A DNA stretch of 64,000 nucleotides, taken from an uncultured Spartobacteria bacterium (GTDB lineage: Bacteria; Verrucomicrobiota; Verrucomicrobiia; Chthoniobacterales; Chthoniobacteraceae). How positions within the stretch are numbered: the stretch's first letter is position 1; each line of letters opens with the position of its first letter. Of this stretch, positions 53,436 through 62,127 are shown one piece after another. Position numbers and translations under genes: made by a program. The DNA lies in contig CAIURC010000088.1 of the NCBI GenBank assembly GCA_903901425.1, forward strand, positions 1 to 64,000. Reading direction: 5' to 3'. Under the pieces are notes generated by a model that worked only from the letters and a program-made list of their open reading frames with translations, had not been told where the DNA came from and made no database searches.

Positions 53436-54320
53436 ATGGAGTTGGTCGTCGAACATCCCTCTCCGATTTCCGCAGGGGAACTTGTCGCCTGCGAACGCGT
53501 TCAGGGAACAGATTTCGGCTGCGTTTGGCACCGGCATCCGGAATTTGAGATCACGTGGGTTCGGGCCGGAGGATCCCACCGCTGGGTGGGCGACCGTGTC
53601 ACGCCTCTGAGCGGGAACGACCTTGTCCTGCTCGGGCCGAACCTCCCACACGATTTCCGCAACGAACCCGGTCCGGGCAGGCCTTTGTGCGAGGTAGACG
53701 CGCTGGTGGTCCAGTTCCCGGAAAACCTCCTCGGCCCCGGCTGGATGGCGTCCATGGAACCCGTCCGGGCGCTTCTGTTGAAGGCAAGGGTCGGCCTTTC
53801 CGTGTCCGGCCGGACCCGGCAACAGGCCTTGCTCTGGCTTCAACGGATGCCCGAGACCCGCGGGCTCCGGCGGGTGATCCTTCTGTTGGAACTGCTGGAC
53901 CTGTTTTCCCAGTCCACGGAACTCGAGCCGATCGCTTCACCCGGTTTCGATCCAGCAGCCACGCCGCCGTGCTCAGACCGGCTGGAAGGGGTTTTGCGGC
54001 ACATAGAAAGCCACCTGTCCGAACCGCTGTATGTGGAGGAACTCGCGCGCCAAGCCGGCCTGAGCCAGAGCGCGTTCACCCGGCTTTTCCAAAAGGCCAC
54101 CCTGAGGACAGTCCCACGGTACTTGAACGAAATCCGGATCGCGCACGCGTGCCGGCTGCTGGCCGAGACGGACAAGACGGTGGGCGAGATTGCAGCTGCG
54201 TGCGGTTACCCCTCAGCACCGTACTTTCAACGGCAGTTTCAGAGGCTGCACGGGTGTTCACCGGTGGGGTACAGGAGCCGGGTCCGCTCGGGTCAGGCGC
54301 AGTCTGGCGGAGGTCGTTGA
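53436..54320 (+). CDS. AraC-family transcriptional regulator
   Basis: The 294-aa protein has an N-terminal cupin-like sensor (HRHPEFEITWVRAGGSHRWVG) and two C-terminal HTH motifs: YVEELARQAGLSQSAFTRLF (about 213-232) and TVGEIAAACGYPSAPYFQRQF (about 261-281). It presumably senses a sugar derivative and controls the NagB-like gene and the serine hydrolase on either side. It begins 9 bp after the NagB-like stop, so the pair is probably one transcript. Confidence 0.93.
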   Translation: MELVVEHPSPISAGELVACERVQGTDFGCVWHRHPEFEITWVRAGGSHRWVGDRVTPLSGNDLVLLGPNLPHDFRNEPGPGRPLCEVDALVVQFPENLLGPGWMASMEPVRALLLKARVGLSVSGRTRQQALLWLQRMPETRGLRRVILLLELLDLFSQSTELEPIASPGFDPAATPPCSDRLEGVLRHIESHLSEPLYVEELARQAGLSQSAFTRLFQKATLRTVPRYLNEIRIAHACRLLAETDKTVGEIAAACGYPSAPYFQRQFQRLHGCSPVGYRSRVRSGQAQSGGGR

Positions 54321-54415
54321 AAGCCCCCGGCACGGACAGGGTGTTCTCCGGGAGGCTGCGGAGTGGGCTCGACGCCCACTTGTCCGACGGCGCGGAATAC
54401 GCTTCCTTAGCAGGC

Positions 54416-55519
54416 ATGATCCGTCTGCTCAGGATTCTTGTGTTCATTGCATGGGCGCCGTTGTGCGCCGCACAGCCGGCGGATTGTTCGGAATTGCTGG
54501 AGTCCATCCGGGCGGAACGCAGGATCCCGGCGATCGCTGCGGCGGTGGTGGACGACGGGCGACTGGTGGCTCTGGGGGCGTCTGGCACGCGGCGAGCGGG
54601 ATCGGATTTCCTGGTATCCCCGGAGGACGTCTGGGAGGTGGCGTCGTGCACAAAGTCAATGACGGCCTCGGTTGCCGCGATGCTGGTAGAGGAAGGCCTC
54701 TTGAGCTGGGACTCGACCGTGGGCGAGGTTCTGGGTGCGGTGGTTCCAGACATGGATCTGGACTGGCGGAAAGCGACGCTCGAACAGCTGCTGCTGCATC
54801 TGGGGGGCGCACCGCAGGAACCGCCAGCGGGCCTTTGGAAAACGGCGCGGGAACGGTCCGGCCCACCGCGGCGGCAGCGGCTGGAATTTGTCCGAGGATT
54901 GATTCGTCGGGATCCCGCGTTTTACCCTGGCTCGCACTGGGCCTACTCGGACTGCGGATACGCGATTGTAGGTACGATGATGGAACAGGCGTCTTGTCGG
55001 AGTTGGGAGGATCTTTTGCAGGAACGGCTGTTTGTTCCGCTGGGCATGGCCTCGGCCGGGTTTGGCGTGGCGGGCGGGACTGACGGCGTGGATCAACCGC
55101 TCGGGCATCTCGGCTACAACCCGCCTTACATGCCGACACCGGCAGTGCCTGGATCCACGCTTCCTCCGGCTGTTGCCCCGGCGGCTGCGGTTTACTGCAG
55201 CATGGCAGACCTTGCCCGGTACGCGGCATGGCATCTGGACGGCGCGAATGGCCGGGCATGGCTGTTGTCTGCCGAATCCTTTGAAAAGCTGCACACTCCG
55301 CCGCCGGGCGAGGAGTACGCTCTGGGTTGGGCGGTCACCAAGCGCAGCTGGGCGGGTGGCACGGCGCTGATGCACAATGGCGACAACGACCGTTTTTATT
55401 CTGAAATGTGGCTGGGCCTTTCGGCGGACACCGCATTTCTGGTCGCGGCCAATTCGACCAGCCGCTCAGCCAAGAGCGCCTGCCAGAAGGTGATCCGGGC
55501 GCTCATCAACGCCTACTGA
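54416..55519 (+). CDS. Exported beta-lactamase-fold serine hydrolase
   Basis: The 367-aa protein has a signal peptide (MIRLLRILVFIAWAPLCAA) and the class C/EstB catalytic set: Ser77-Cys-Thr-Lys80, Tyr177-Ser-Asp179 (YxN position) and LMHNGDND near 320. It is likely an esterase, D-peptidase or lactamase-like enzyme in the periplasm. The frame is open far upstream over the AraC gene, but the signal peptide fixes the start at 54416. It is 95 bp behind the regulator and may be its target. Confidence 0.9.
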   Translation: MIRLLRILVFIAWAPLCAAQPADCSELLESIRAERRIPAIAAAVVDDGRLVALGASGTRRAGSDFLVSPEDVWEVASCTKSMTASVAAMLVEEGLLSWDSTVGEVLGAVVPDMDLDWRKATLEQLLLHLGGAPQEPPAGLWKTARERSGPPRRQRLEFVRGLIRRDPAFYPGSHWAYSDCGYAIVGTMMEQASCRSWEDLLQERLFVPLGMASAGFGVAGGTDGVDQPLGHLGYNPPYMPTPAVPGSTLPPAVAPAAAVYCSMADLARYAAWHLDGANGRAWLLSAESFEKLHTPPPGEEYALGWAVTKRSWAGGTALMHNGDNDRFYSEMWLGLSADTAFLVAANSTSRSAKSACQKVIRALINAY

Positions 55520-55543
55520 GAACCGGCTCTGCGGCCCGGCGGG

Positions 55544-56218
55544 TTACACGGTTTCGCGCAGGGGCTCGAAACTGAGGTCGAACAGGTTTACGGCGTTTTC
55601 CATCATGGTGAGGAAACTGCCAAGGAATGTTTCCCAATGCTGGTTGTTGTCGTATTGGGTGTCCCAAGAGACAAACACACAGCCCGGGATCGCATGCGAC
55701 TTTTCGATCAGGACCCGGATTTCCTTTTCCCACTCCACGATCTGGACGAATCCAAGGCCTGCGGGCCGGGCGATCAGGCTGCTGTACGCAAACCGCTGCA
55801 GGTAAGCGTCCCGGTCCGCTTCCGAGTGGAAACGTCCATGGACGTGCGTGGAGAGCACCGTGGTGCTCTTGGGATCCATCCGCAGGATCCCGTACAACCG
55901 CTGCAAGAGTTGCAGGATCACGTTCCAGTCCGCAACGGTGCGCCCATTCCGGACGCCAAACTTGACGCGGTCCGCGGTCCGGACGAGCCAGCCGTTCTCG
56001 CCAAAAAACTGGGCGCTCAGTTCGTACTGGTACAGGTCGTCCGTGCGCCGGAGCCGGATCTGGTCCGGACGGAGGCTAAGCCCGTCCTGTGCGTCACAGA
56101 GCCGGCCACTGAATTCCTCAAGCCGGGACTGGGTAAAGCCCAAAGGCCGTGAAAACAGGATCTCCACGGCGACGCCAAAGTTTTCAACCGGAACGATTTC
56201 CATGGTCGGCCAAGTCAT
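55544..56218 (-). CDS. Protein of unknown function downstream of lpdA
   Basis: The 224-aa protein starts near 56218 (MTWPTMEIVPV), with 56203 as an alternative. It has no signal peptide or membrane segment. Its sequence is well-mixed and looks genuine, for example FGVRNGRTVADWNVILQLLQRLYGIL and GCVFVSWDTQYDNNQHWETFL, but no family was recognised. A strong hairpin lies between it and lpdA on the same strand, directly abutting this start, so its expression may be read-through or initiated in that gap. Confidence 0.6.
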   Translation of the reverse strand: MTWPTMEIVPVENFGVAVEILFSRPLGFTQSRLEEFSGRLCDAQDGLSLRPDQIRLRRTDDLYQYELSAQFFGENGWLVRTADRVKFGVRNGRTVADWNVILQLLQRLYGILRMDPKSTTVLSTHVHGRFHSEADRDAYLQRFAYSSLIARPAGLGFVQIVEWEKEIRVLIEKSHAIPGCVFVSWDTQYDNNQHWETFLGSFLTMMENAVNLFDLSFEPLRETV

Positions 56219-56258
56219 CCCGCGAAACACCCGGATGTGGCCGGGAGTGTTTCGCGGG
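56219..56258 (-). terminator. 12-bp perfect hairpin after lpdA
   Basis: CCCGCGAAACAC (56219-56230) and GTGTTTCGCGGG (56247-56258) form a perfect stem with a 16-nt loop containing CCGG repeats. It lies 10 bp past the lpdA stop and immediately precedes the start of the next minus-strand gene. No U tract is present, so it may act as terminator, attenuator or RNA-stabilising element. Confidence 0.6.
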
Positions 56259-56268
56259 CAAAACTGGT

Positions 56269-57654
56269 TCAGATGTGGATCGCGGCGCCGTAGGCCTGGC
56301 CGACGGCTTCATGCACGGCCTCGCTTAGGGTGGGATGCGCATGGATGGTGGCCTCGATCTCCTCGTGGGTGGCCTCCATAGTGATGGCGAGACCGAGTTC
56401 GGCAATCATCTCGGTGGCCTCTGGCCCAATGATGTGGGCCCCGAGGATTTCGCCGTGTGGTTCGCCAAGGATGAGTTTGACGAAGCCGTCCACCTCGCCC
56501 ACGGCGCGGGCCTTGCCGCTGGCCATGAACGGGAACTTGCCGACCTTGAATTTCAGGCCCTTTTCCTTGGCGGCCCGCTCGGTGAGACCGACGCTTGCGA
56601 CCTGCGGGTGGCAGTAGGTGCAGCCCGGGAACACGGATACTTTCTTGGGCTTGTGTCCCGTGAACATCCCTTCCACGGCCTGAATCGCCTCGAAGCTGGC
56701 CACGTGCGCGAGCCACGGCGGCCCAATGATGTCTCCCGCGGCGTACACACCAGGAACGTTGGTTTCGTAACGGTCGTTTGTTTTGAGGTAACCGCGGTCG
56801 GTCAGTTCCAACTTCAAGCCGCCCGCCGGAAGCAGAGGCTGTACCCCAATTGCCACGAGGCAAACGTCCGCCTCGAGTACCTGCTCCGCGCCCTTCGCAT
56901 CGGCAACCGTGATCCGCACTCCGCCGGCGTGCGCTTCGGTCTTTGTGGTTTTCGTCCCAGTCAGCACCTTGATGCCCTGCTTGGTGAGCGATTTTTCGAG
57001 GGTCTGAGAAACCTCGGTGTCCTCGACGGGGAGGATGTTGGGCTGCATTTCGACCACGGTGACCTTGGTGCCGAAAGCATTGTAGAAATAGGCGAACTCG
57101 ATCCCGATGGCGCCGGCCCCGATGATCACCATGCTCTTTGGCTGCTCAGCCAAAACCATGGCTTCCCGGCTCCCAATCACCGTTTTTCCATTGAACGGAA
57201 AGCCCGGCATGGGCCGCGAAACAACCCCGGTGCTGACGAGGATCTTGGCCGCATGATGGACTTCCTCTTTCCCGTCCGCGGCACGGACTTTGACCGCACC
57301 TGCCTTTTCCAAAATCGCCTCGCCCCGGATGTAATCCACCTTGTTCTTCTTGAACAGAAACTCGATCCCAGCGGCGTTTTTGTCCGAGACATCCCGTGAA
57401 CGGCGGATGATTTTGCTCCAGTCGTAGCGGAGATTGTCGAACTCGAATCCGAACTCAGCCGCGCGGTGGGCCATGAGATGGTAGAGCTCTGCGTTGCGCA
57501 GAAGCGACTTGGTCGGAATGCAGCCCCAGTTCAGGCAGGTGCCGCCCGCCCGCTCCTTCTCGACACACGCCACCTTCTTGCCGAGCTGCGCCGCCTTGAT
57601 TGCCCCGACATATCCGGCAGGACCGCCGCCAACAACGATGAGGTCGTAGTTCAT
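56269..57654 (-). CDS. lpdA: Dihydrolipoamide dehydrogenase (E3)
   Basis: The 461-aa flavoprotein has the FAD loop VVGGGPAGYVGAIKAAQLG, the redox-active disulfide C40-LNWG-C45 in GGTCLNWGCIP, the NAD loop IGAGAIGIEF and the C-terminal HAHPTLSE with the catalytic His-Glu pair. It re-oxidises the lipoyl groups of the pyruvate dehydrogenase E2. The pdhABC genes lie nearby on the same strand (63207-59780), separated by an oxidoreductase gene on the plus strand, so lpdA has its own promoter. Confidence 0.97.
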   Translation of the reverse strand: MNYDLIVVGGGPAGYVGAIKAAQLGKKVACVEKERAGGTCLNWGCIPTKSLLRNAELYHLMAHRAAEFGFEFDNLRYDWSKIIRRSRDVSDKNAAGIEFLFKKNKVDYIRGEAILEKAGAVKVRAADGKEEVHHAAKILVSTGVVSRPMPGFPFNGKTVIGSREAMVLAEQPKSMVIIGAGAIGIEFAYFYNAFGTKVTVVEMQPNILPVEDTEVSQTLEKSLTKQGIKVLTGTKTTKTEAHAGGVRITVADAKGAEQVLEADVCLVAIGVQPLLPAGGLKLELTDRGYLKTNDRYETNVPGVYAAGDIIGPPWLAHVASFEAIQAVEGMFTGHKPKKVSVFPGCTYCHPQVASVGLTERAAKEKGLKFKVGKFPFMASGKARAVGEVDGFVKLILGEPHGEILGAHIIGPEATEMIAELGLAITMEATHEEIEATIHAHPTLSEAVHEAVGQAYGAAIHI

Positions 57655-57771
57655 AGAAAGCCCAAGGATGCGGGGGCCACTGCCAAAGCGTCAAAAACAA
57701 ACTCGGCGGATTTTGGTGTCCCGGGGTCCAAACTCCTTGCCGCCCTGCGCCACACCCGCTAGCCGGGGGGT

Positions 57772-59739
57772 GTGCGTCCCCCCACCCTTCTCCTCCTTGC
57801 ATTTACCGCCATCTGCAGGATGGCGGTCCACCCGGCCATGGCTTCCGAGTACGATGTGCTTGTCTATGGGGCAACCCCAGCTGGCATCAGTGCCGCTCTG
57901 GCAGCCGGCCGCGCCGGGAATCGGGTGCTCTTGGTGGAACCGGGCACCCGGCTGGGAGGGAGGCTTTCCCAGGGGATCGCACACCCAGGATTCACTTCCT
58001 TTGAGGCACGCTCGGGGCTGTATCTGGAGTTTTGCCGCCGGGTGAGTGCTCACTACGCACATGCATTCGGCGGGAAGTCGGCCCAGTTGCGCGCCTGCCA
58101 GCAGGGTAGTCTGGGCGAGCCCGGAGTGAACCTTGCGGTGCTCGAGCAAATGCTGGCGGAAGTTCCCGCAGTCGAGATCCGCCGGCTTTGGAGCCTCGAA
58201 GCCCTGAAGTGCAGCACCAATGCACCTCAAGATCAGCCTGACCCAGACCGCTCAGCCGAGGTGGCGGTGTTTGTCGACGATTCCGGCACCAAGCACACCC
58301 TGGCCGCCCATTATTTCATCGACGCCACCTACGAAGGCGATCTTCTGGCGGCAGCCAAGGTTCCGTACAGGGTCGGCCGCGAGGCTCAGACCGAGTTTTC
58401 TGAGTCGCTCGCCCCAGAAAAGGCGGATGATGCGATGCAGGCCATCTACTTCCAGCCCGTGCTCACGAACGAGCCGGGCAACCGGCTTCCGGTGCCGGCT
58501 CCCGAACGCTATCAGCGGAAAGAGTTTGTCCCGATTCTGGGCCTGCTCAAAGAGGGACGGATTCGGCATCCGTTTGGGACCGGCCCAGACGCCGCGTTCC
58601 AAACCGGGACCGCCCCGCTCCCGAATCATAAACTGGTCCTGACGGATGGGTTTGAAGGGCTGGTCCGGCTGTCGCTGCCGGGAACGCAGGCAGGCTGGGC
58701 AGACGGCGACGGGGGCGTGGCAATCCGGGGCGGGGTGGAACGCGACACACTGGTCGCGCCATTCTCCCGGCTCGGTCTTTCCATTCCAAGGGATCGGATT
58801 CGGACTGAACACCGGAACTGGACCCTGGGGCTCCTTTTTTTCCTTCAAACCGACTCGGCGGTTCCCGCCGCATTCCGCACGGAGCTCGCTGGATGGGGCT
58901 TTCCAGCGGACGAATTCCGCGATTCCGTCCATTTCCCCGAACAACCGGTGGTCCGTGAAGCGCGGCGGATGGTGGGATTCCGCGTGTTCACCCAGCGCGA
59001 CACGGAGTGCGGTGAGAATGATGCGCGCTCGGTGTTCTCTCAGCAGTCGGTGGCGGTCAGCGACGCCTCGCTTTCCAGCCATTTCACACAGCTGGATGGC
59101 TCAAGGTTTGGAGGGCGAGTTTCCGGCGGATTTTCGGTTGTGGTGCCGCCGGTCCAGATCCCGGCAGGGGTTTTGTTTCCGCGGCATGTGGACAACCTTC
59201 TTGTGGCGTGCGCCGTGGGGGCCTCGCACGTGGGCTTCGGCATGGTGAACCATGAATCCGTTTGGATGTCGCTGGGCGAAGCAGCAGGACACATCGCCCA
59301 TCTCGCAAACACGCGGAAGCGGAGTATCCACAGAGTGTCGATCGCGGCAGTTCAAAGGCGGTTGCATGCCACTGGTTCAGCGACCCTTTACGTGAGCGAC
59401 GTGCCGCCCGGGCATCCCCAGTTTGAAGCTGTCCAGTGGTGGGGAAGCGTCGGCGGATTCCACGGACTCGAACACGCCCCACAGGAAGGAAAAAACCGTG
59501 GCATCCGCGGAGCGGCTCTTTCCGCACAGGGAGGGGGCCTGTTTTTCGAGGCGTTTCCCGGGCATGCCGCCCGAACAGAGACCGTTTTGGATGCCGGGCT
59601 CGCCGGGCGCTGGGCGCTGGTGGCCCAAGCATCCGGAATCGAGTCCGGAAAGCTCCCGCGCCCAGACGGTTCTCTGACCCGCGGGGCGTGGATCCTGTCG
59701 GCGTATAAGCTTGCGCTGGAGTTGCCGGTGGACCGCTAG
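57772..59739 (+). CDS. Exported FAD-dependent oxidoreductase
   Basis: The 655-aa protein starts at GTG 57772, which gives a signal peptide (MRPPTLLLLAFTAICRMAV). It continues with the FAD-binding fold EYDVLVYGATPAGISAALAAGRAGNRVLLVEP and a GGRLSQGI loop. Later segments (IDATYEGDLLAAAKVPYRVGREA and VACAVGASHVGFGMVNHESVW) match the secreted 'FAD_oxidored' proteins often annotated near xanthan lyases in PVC bacteria and Bacteroidetes. The substrate is unknown, probably a sugar or polysaccharide unit. It lies between lpdA and pdhC in the opposite orientation. Confidence 0.88.
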   Translation: MRPPTLLLLAFTAICRMAVHPAMASEYDVLVYGATPAGISAALAAGRAGNRVLLVEPGTRLGGRLSQGIAHPGFTSFEARSGLYLEFCRRVSAHYAHAFGGKSAQLRACQQGSLGEPGVNLAVLEQMLAEVPAVEIRRLWSLEALKCSTNAPQDQPDPDRSAEVAVFVDDSGTKHTLAAHYFIDATYEGDLLAAAKVPYRVGREAQTEFSESLAPEKADDAMQAIYFQPVLTNEPGNRLPVPAPERYQRKEFVPILGLLKEGRIRHPFGTGPDAAFQTGTAPLPNHKLVLTDGFEGLVRLSLPGTQAGWADGDGGVAIRGGVERDTLVAPFSRLGLSIPRDRIRTEHRNWTLGLLFFLQTDSAVPAAFRTELAGWGFPADEFRDSVHFPEQPVVREARRMVGFRVFTQRDTECGENDARSVFSQQSVAVSDASLSSHFTQLDGSRFGGRVSGGFSVVVPPVQIPAGVLFPRHVDNLLVACAVGASHVGFGMVNHESVWMSLGEAAGHIAHLANTRKRSIHRVSIAAVQRRLHATGSATLYVSDVPPGHPQFEAVQWWGSVGGFHGLEHAPQEGKNRGIRGAALSAQGGGLFFEAFPGHAARTETVLDAGLAGRWALVAQASGIESGKLPRPDGSLTRGAWILSAYKLALELPVDR

Positions 59740-59779
59740 GAAGGGCACTCTGCGAGAGGCCCGTGCGGGCAGGCGCGGA

Positions 59780-61039
59780 CTAGAGCAGCATGAGGGCCGG
59801 TTGCTCCAGAAGACGGCGGAGTTCCGCAAGGTACTGTGCACCCACGGCGCCATCCACTACCCGGTGGTCTGCACTGAGTCCCACGGACATGCGTTGTCCC
59901 ACCACGATTTGGTCGCCAAGTCCCACGACGGGTTTTTTCACGATGGCCCCCACACTGACAATGATTGCCTGCGGCGGGTTCACGATGGCTGCAAACGAGT
60001 CGATTCCGTAGCTGCCGAGGTTCGAGACCGTGATGGTGCCCCCTTGGTATTCCTCCGGCTTGAGCTTTTTCCCGCGGGCACGGGTGGCAAGGTCTTTCAC
60101 CTCGGTGCTGATCTGGCCGAGAGACTTTTTCTGGGCATCGCGGACAACCGGGGTCACCAGACCATCGTCCACCGCCACTGCAACGCTCAAGTTCACGCTG
60201 CCGTACTGGATGATGGAATCCCCGGCGAAACTGGCGTTGACGGCAGGCACCTTCACGGCTGCTGCAATCACGGCTTTCAGGACAAAATCGTTCACGGTGA
60301 GCTTCGGACCACCCACTGCTTCCGAAGCGGCGTTCACCTGCGCCCGGGTTTTCATGAGCGGAGCCGCGTCGACCTCTATGTTCAGATAGAAGTGCGGGAT
60401 GGTGGTCTTGCTGGTCAACAGACGGTCAGCAATGACCCGTCGCATTCCACTCAGCGGAAGTGTCTGGTCGTTGGGTCCTGCAGGCGTGGGTGGAATTGCG
60501 ACTGCCGCCGGCGCCGTTCCGCGCGCCGCGGGAGCGGCGGGGGCTGACTTCGCAGACAACACGTCAGCGGAGACAATCCTCCCGCCAGGGCCAGTGCCGG
60601 CGATTGTCGCAAGGTCGATGCCTTTTTCCGCAGCCAGTTTTTTCGCGTAGGGAGACACTTTGATCCGTGCCCCCGGCTCGCGGACCGGCGCAGCCGGCGC
60701 CGCGGGAGCCGAAGCAGCGGCGGCAGGTGCAGCGGCGGAAGCGGCCGGCGCCTTGGCGGAAACGGGTGGCGGCAGTTCACCTGGGGCGGGTGGTTTTTCG
60801 CCTTTTTTCAAGAGCAACCCGATCTGTGCACCAATGGCGACCTTGCCGCCCTCTTTGACGAGGTGCTGATGAAGGAGGCCGCTGTCGAAGGCTTCCATTT
60901 CCATCGTGGCTTTGTCGGTCTCGACCTCCGCGATCACGTCGCCCACCTCCACGACATCTCCCTCTTTCTTGCGCCACTTCACCAGCGTGCCTTCGGTCAT
61001 GGTGTCGCTCAGCTTGGGCATTTCAATGTAGATGGGCAT
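59780..61039 (-). CDS. pdhC: Dihydrolipoamide acetyltransferase (pyruvate dehydrogenase E2)
   Basis: The 419-aa E2 has one N-terminal lipoyl domain with the lipoylation Lys in VETDKATME (about residue 42). A flexible Ala/Pro linker follows (about 80-125), then the E1/E3-binding domain (ARIKVSPYAKKLAAEKGIDL, about 125-165), another linker and the catalytic acetyltransferase domain with the C-terminal HRVVDGAVGAQYLAEL (His-Asp-Gly motif). The lipoyl domain carries the acetyl group from E1 to coenzyme A. It follows pdhB by 105 bp on the same strand. Confidence 0.96.
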   Translation of the reverse strand: MPIYIEMPKLSDTMTEGTLVKWRKKEGDVVEVGDVIAEVETDKATMEMEAFDSGLLHQHLVKEGGKVAIGAQIGLLLKKGEKPPAPGELPPPVSAKAPAASAAAPAAAASAPAAPAAPVREPGARIKVSPYAKKLAAEKGIDLATIAGTGPGGRIVSADVLSAKSAPAAPAARGTAPAAVAIPPTPAGPNDQTLPLSGMRRVIADRLLTSKTTIPHFYLNIEVDAAPLMKTRAQVNAASEAVGGPKLTVNDFVLKAVIAAAVKVPAVNASFAGDSIIQYGSVNLSVAVAVDDGLVTPVVRDAQKKSLGQISTEVKDLATRARGKKLKPEEYQGGTITVSNLGSYGIDSFAAIVNPPQAIIVSVGAIVKKPVVGLGDQIVVGQRMSVGLSADHRVVDGAVGAQYLAELRRLLEQPALMLL

Positions 61040-61144
61040 GGCAAGGGGCGGGTTGGGCGTTCGATCCGGATGATTGAGTGTTTGAGGGTGCAGAGGGAAA
61101 CAAAATTTCCCGCGGGCTGCACCGGACTGGGAATGGAAGGTTGT

Positions 61145-62122
61145 TTAGGAAAACAGGCTGAGCACTTTGGGCACGATGTCCTCGGGCCTCGGCAACTGTT
61201 TGACCTCGATTTTCGGGCTGTAGAATGCCGGGGCGTCGATCGCGCTGACCCGGAGGACAGGGGCGTCGAGCTCGTCGAACGCTTTCTCCATGAGGATCGA
61301 GGAAATCTGGGCGTCTACGCCGCAGAACGGTTTGTTTTCCTCCACCAGAACAGCGCGGTGGGTTTTGCGGACGGTCCGAAGGATCGCCTCCTCGTCCAAA
61401 GGCCGGATGCTGCGCAGGTCCAGCACGTCCGCCTGAATGCCGTGCTCGGCGGCAAGGATTTCCGCGGCCTTGAGGCAGGTGAGCGCGGCGCGACCGTGCG
61501 CGATCAGGCTGACGTCGGATCCCTCACGCTTGAGGTCGGCGACACCGAGCGGGATGAGGTATTCCTCATCAGGCACCTCCCATTTTTCACCGTACAAAAG
61601 CGTGTTCTCCATGAACATGACCGGATCGTTGTCACGGATCGCAGTCTTCATGAGTCCCTTGGCATCATACGCAGTGGCCGGGCAGACCACCTTGAGGCCG
61701 GGGATGTTGGCCAGCATGTTTTCGGGCGTATGGCTGTGCGTGGCTCCAACGTTTGTGCCACCGTTTGCAGGGCCGCGGATCACGATGGGGCAGTTGATCA
61801 AGCCGCCGCTCATGTAGCGGACAAAGCCCGCGTTGTTGACGATCTGGTCCCATGCCACGGTGGCAAAGCTCCAGAACATCAGCTCCATCACGGGGCGCAG
61901 TCCAAGCATGGAGGCGCCGATGCCCATTCCGATGAACGCAGCCTCGCTGATCGGGGTGTCAACCACCCGCTTGTCACCAAATTTTTTCCAGAGACCCTCG
62001 GTGACCTTGTAGGCGCCGTCGTACTCGGCCACTTCCTCGCCGAGGATGACCACATTTTCGTCTCGCTGGATCTCTTCGGAGAGGGCGTGGCGGAGCGCTT
62101 CGCGATAAGTAATCAGTGGCAT
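61145..62122 (-). CDS. pdhB: Pyruvate dehydrogenase E1 beta subunit
   Basis: The 325-aa transketolase-like subunit has MPLITYREALRHALSEEI at the start, ILGEEVAEYDGAYKVTEGL, TPISEAAFIGMGIGASMLGL and the C-terminal VLRVSAIDAPAFYSPKIEV. With E1 alpha it decarboxylates pyruvate using thiamine diphosphate and acetylates the lipoyl group of E2. It starts 5 bp after the pdhA stop, so the two subunits are made from one transcript, and pdhC follows. Confidence 0.97.
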   Translation of the reverse strand: MPLITYREALRHALSEEIQRDENVVILGEEVAEYDGAYKVTEGLWKKFGDKRVVDTPISEAAFIGMGIGASMLGLRPVMELMFWSFATVAWDQIVNNAGFVRYMSGGLINCPIVIRGPANGGTNVGATHSHTPENMLANIPGLKVVCPATAYDAKGLMKTAIRDNDPVMFMENTLLYGEKWEVPDEEYLIPLGVADLKREGSDVSLIAHGRAALTCLKAAEILAAEHGIQADVLDLRSIRPLDEEAILRTVRKTHRAVLVEENKPFCGVDAQISSILMEKAFDELDAPVLRVSAIDAPAFYSPKIEVKQLPRPEDIVPKVLSLFS

Positions 62123-62127
62123 AGGGG

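Noticed and set aside
53555-54415. Extension of the serine hydrolase frame over the AraC gene
   Set aside because: It overlaps a clear AraC-family gene in another frame, and the signal peptide starts at 54416.
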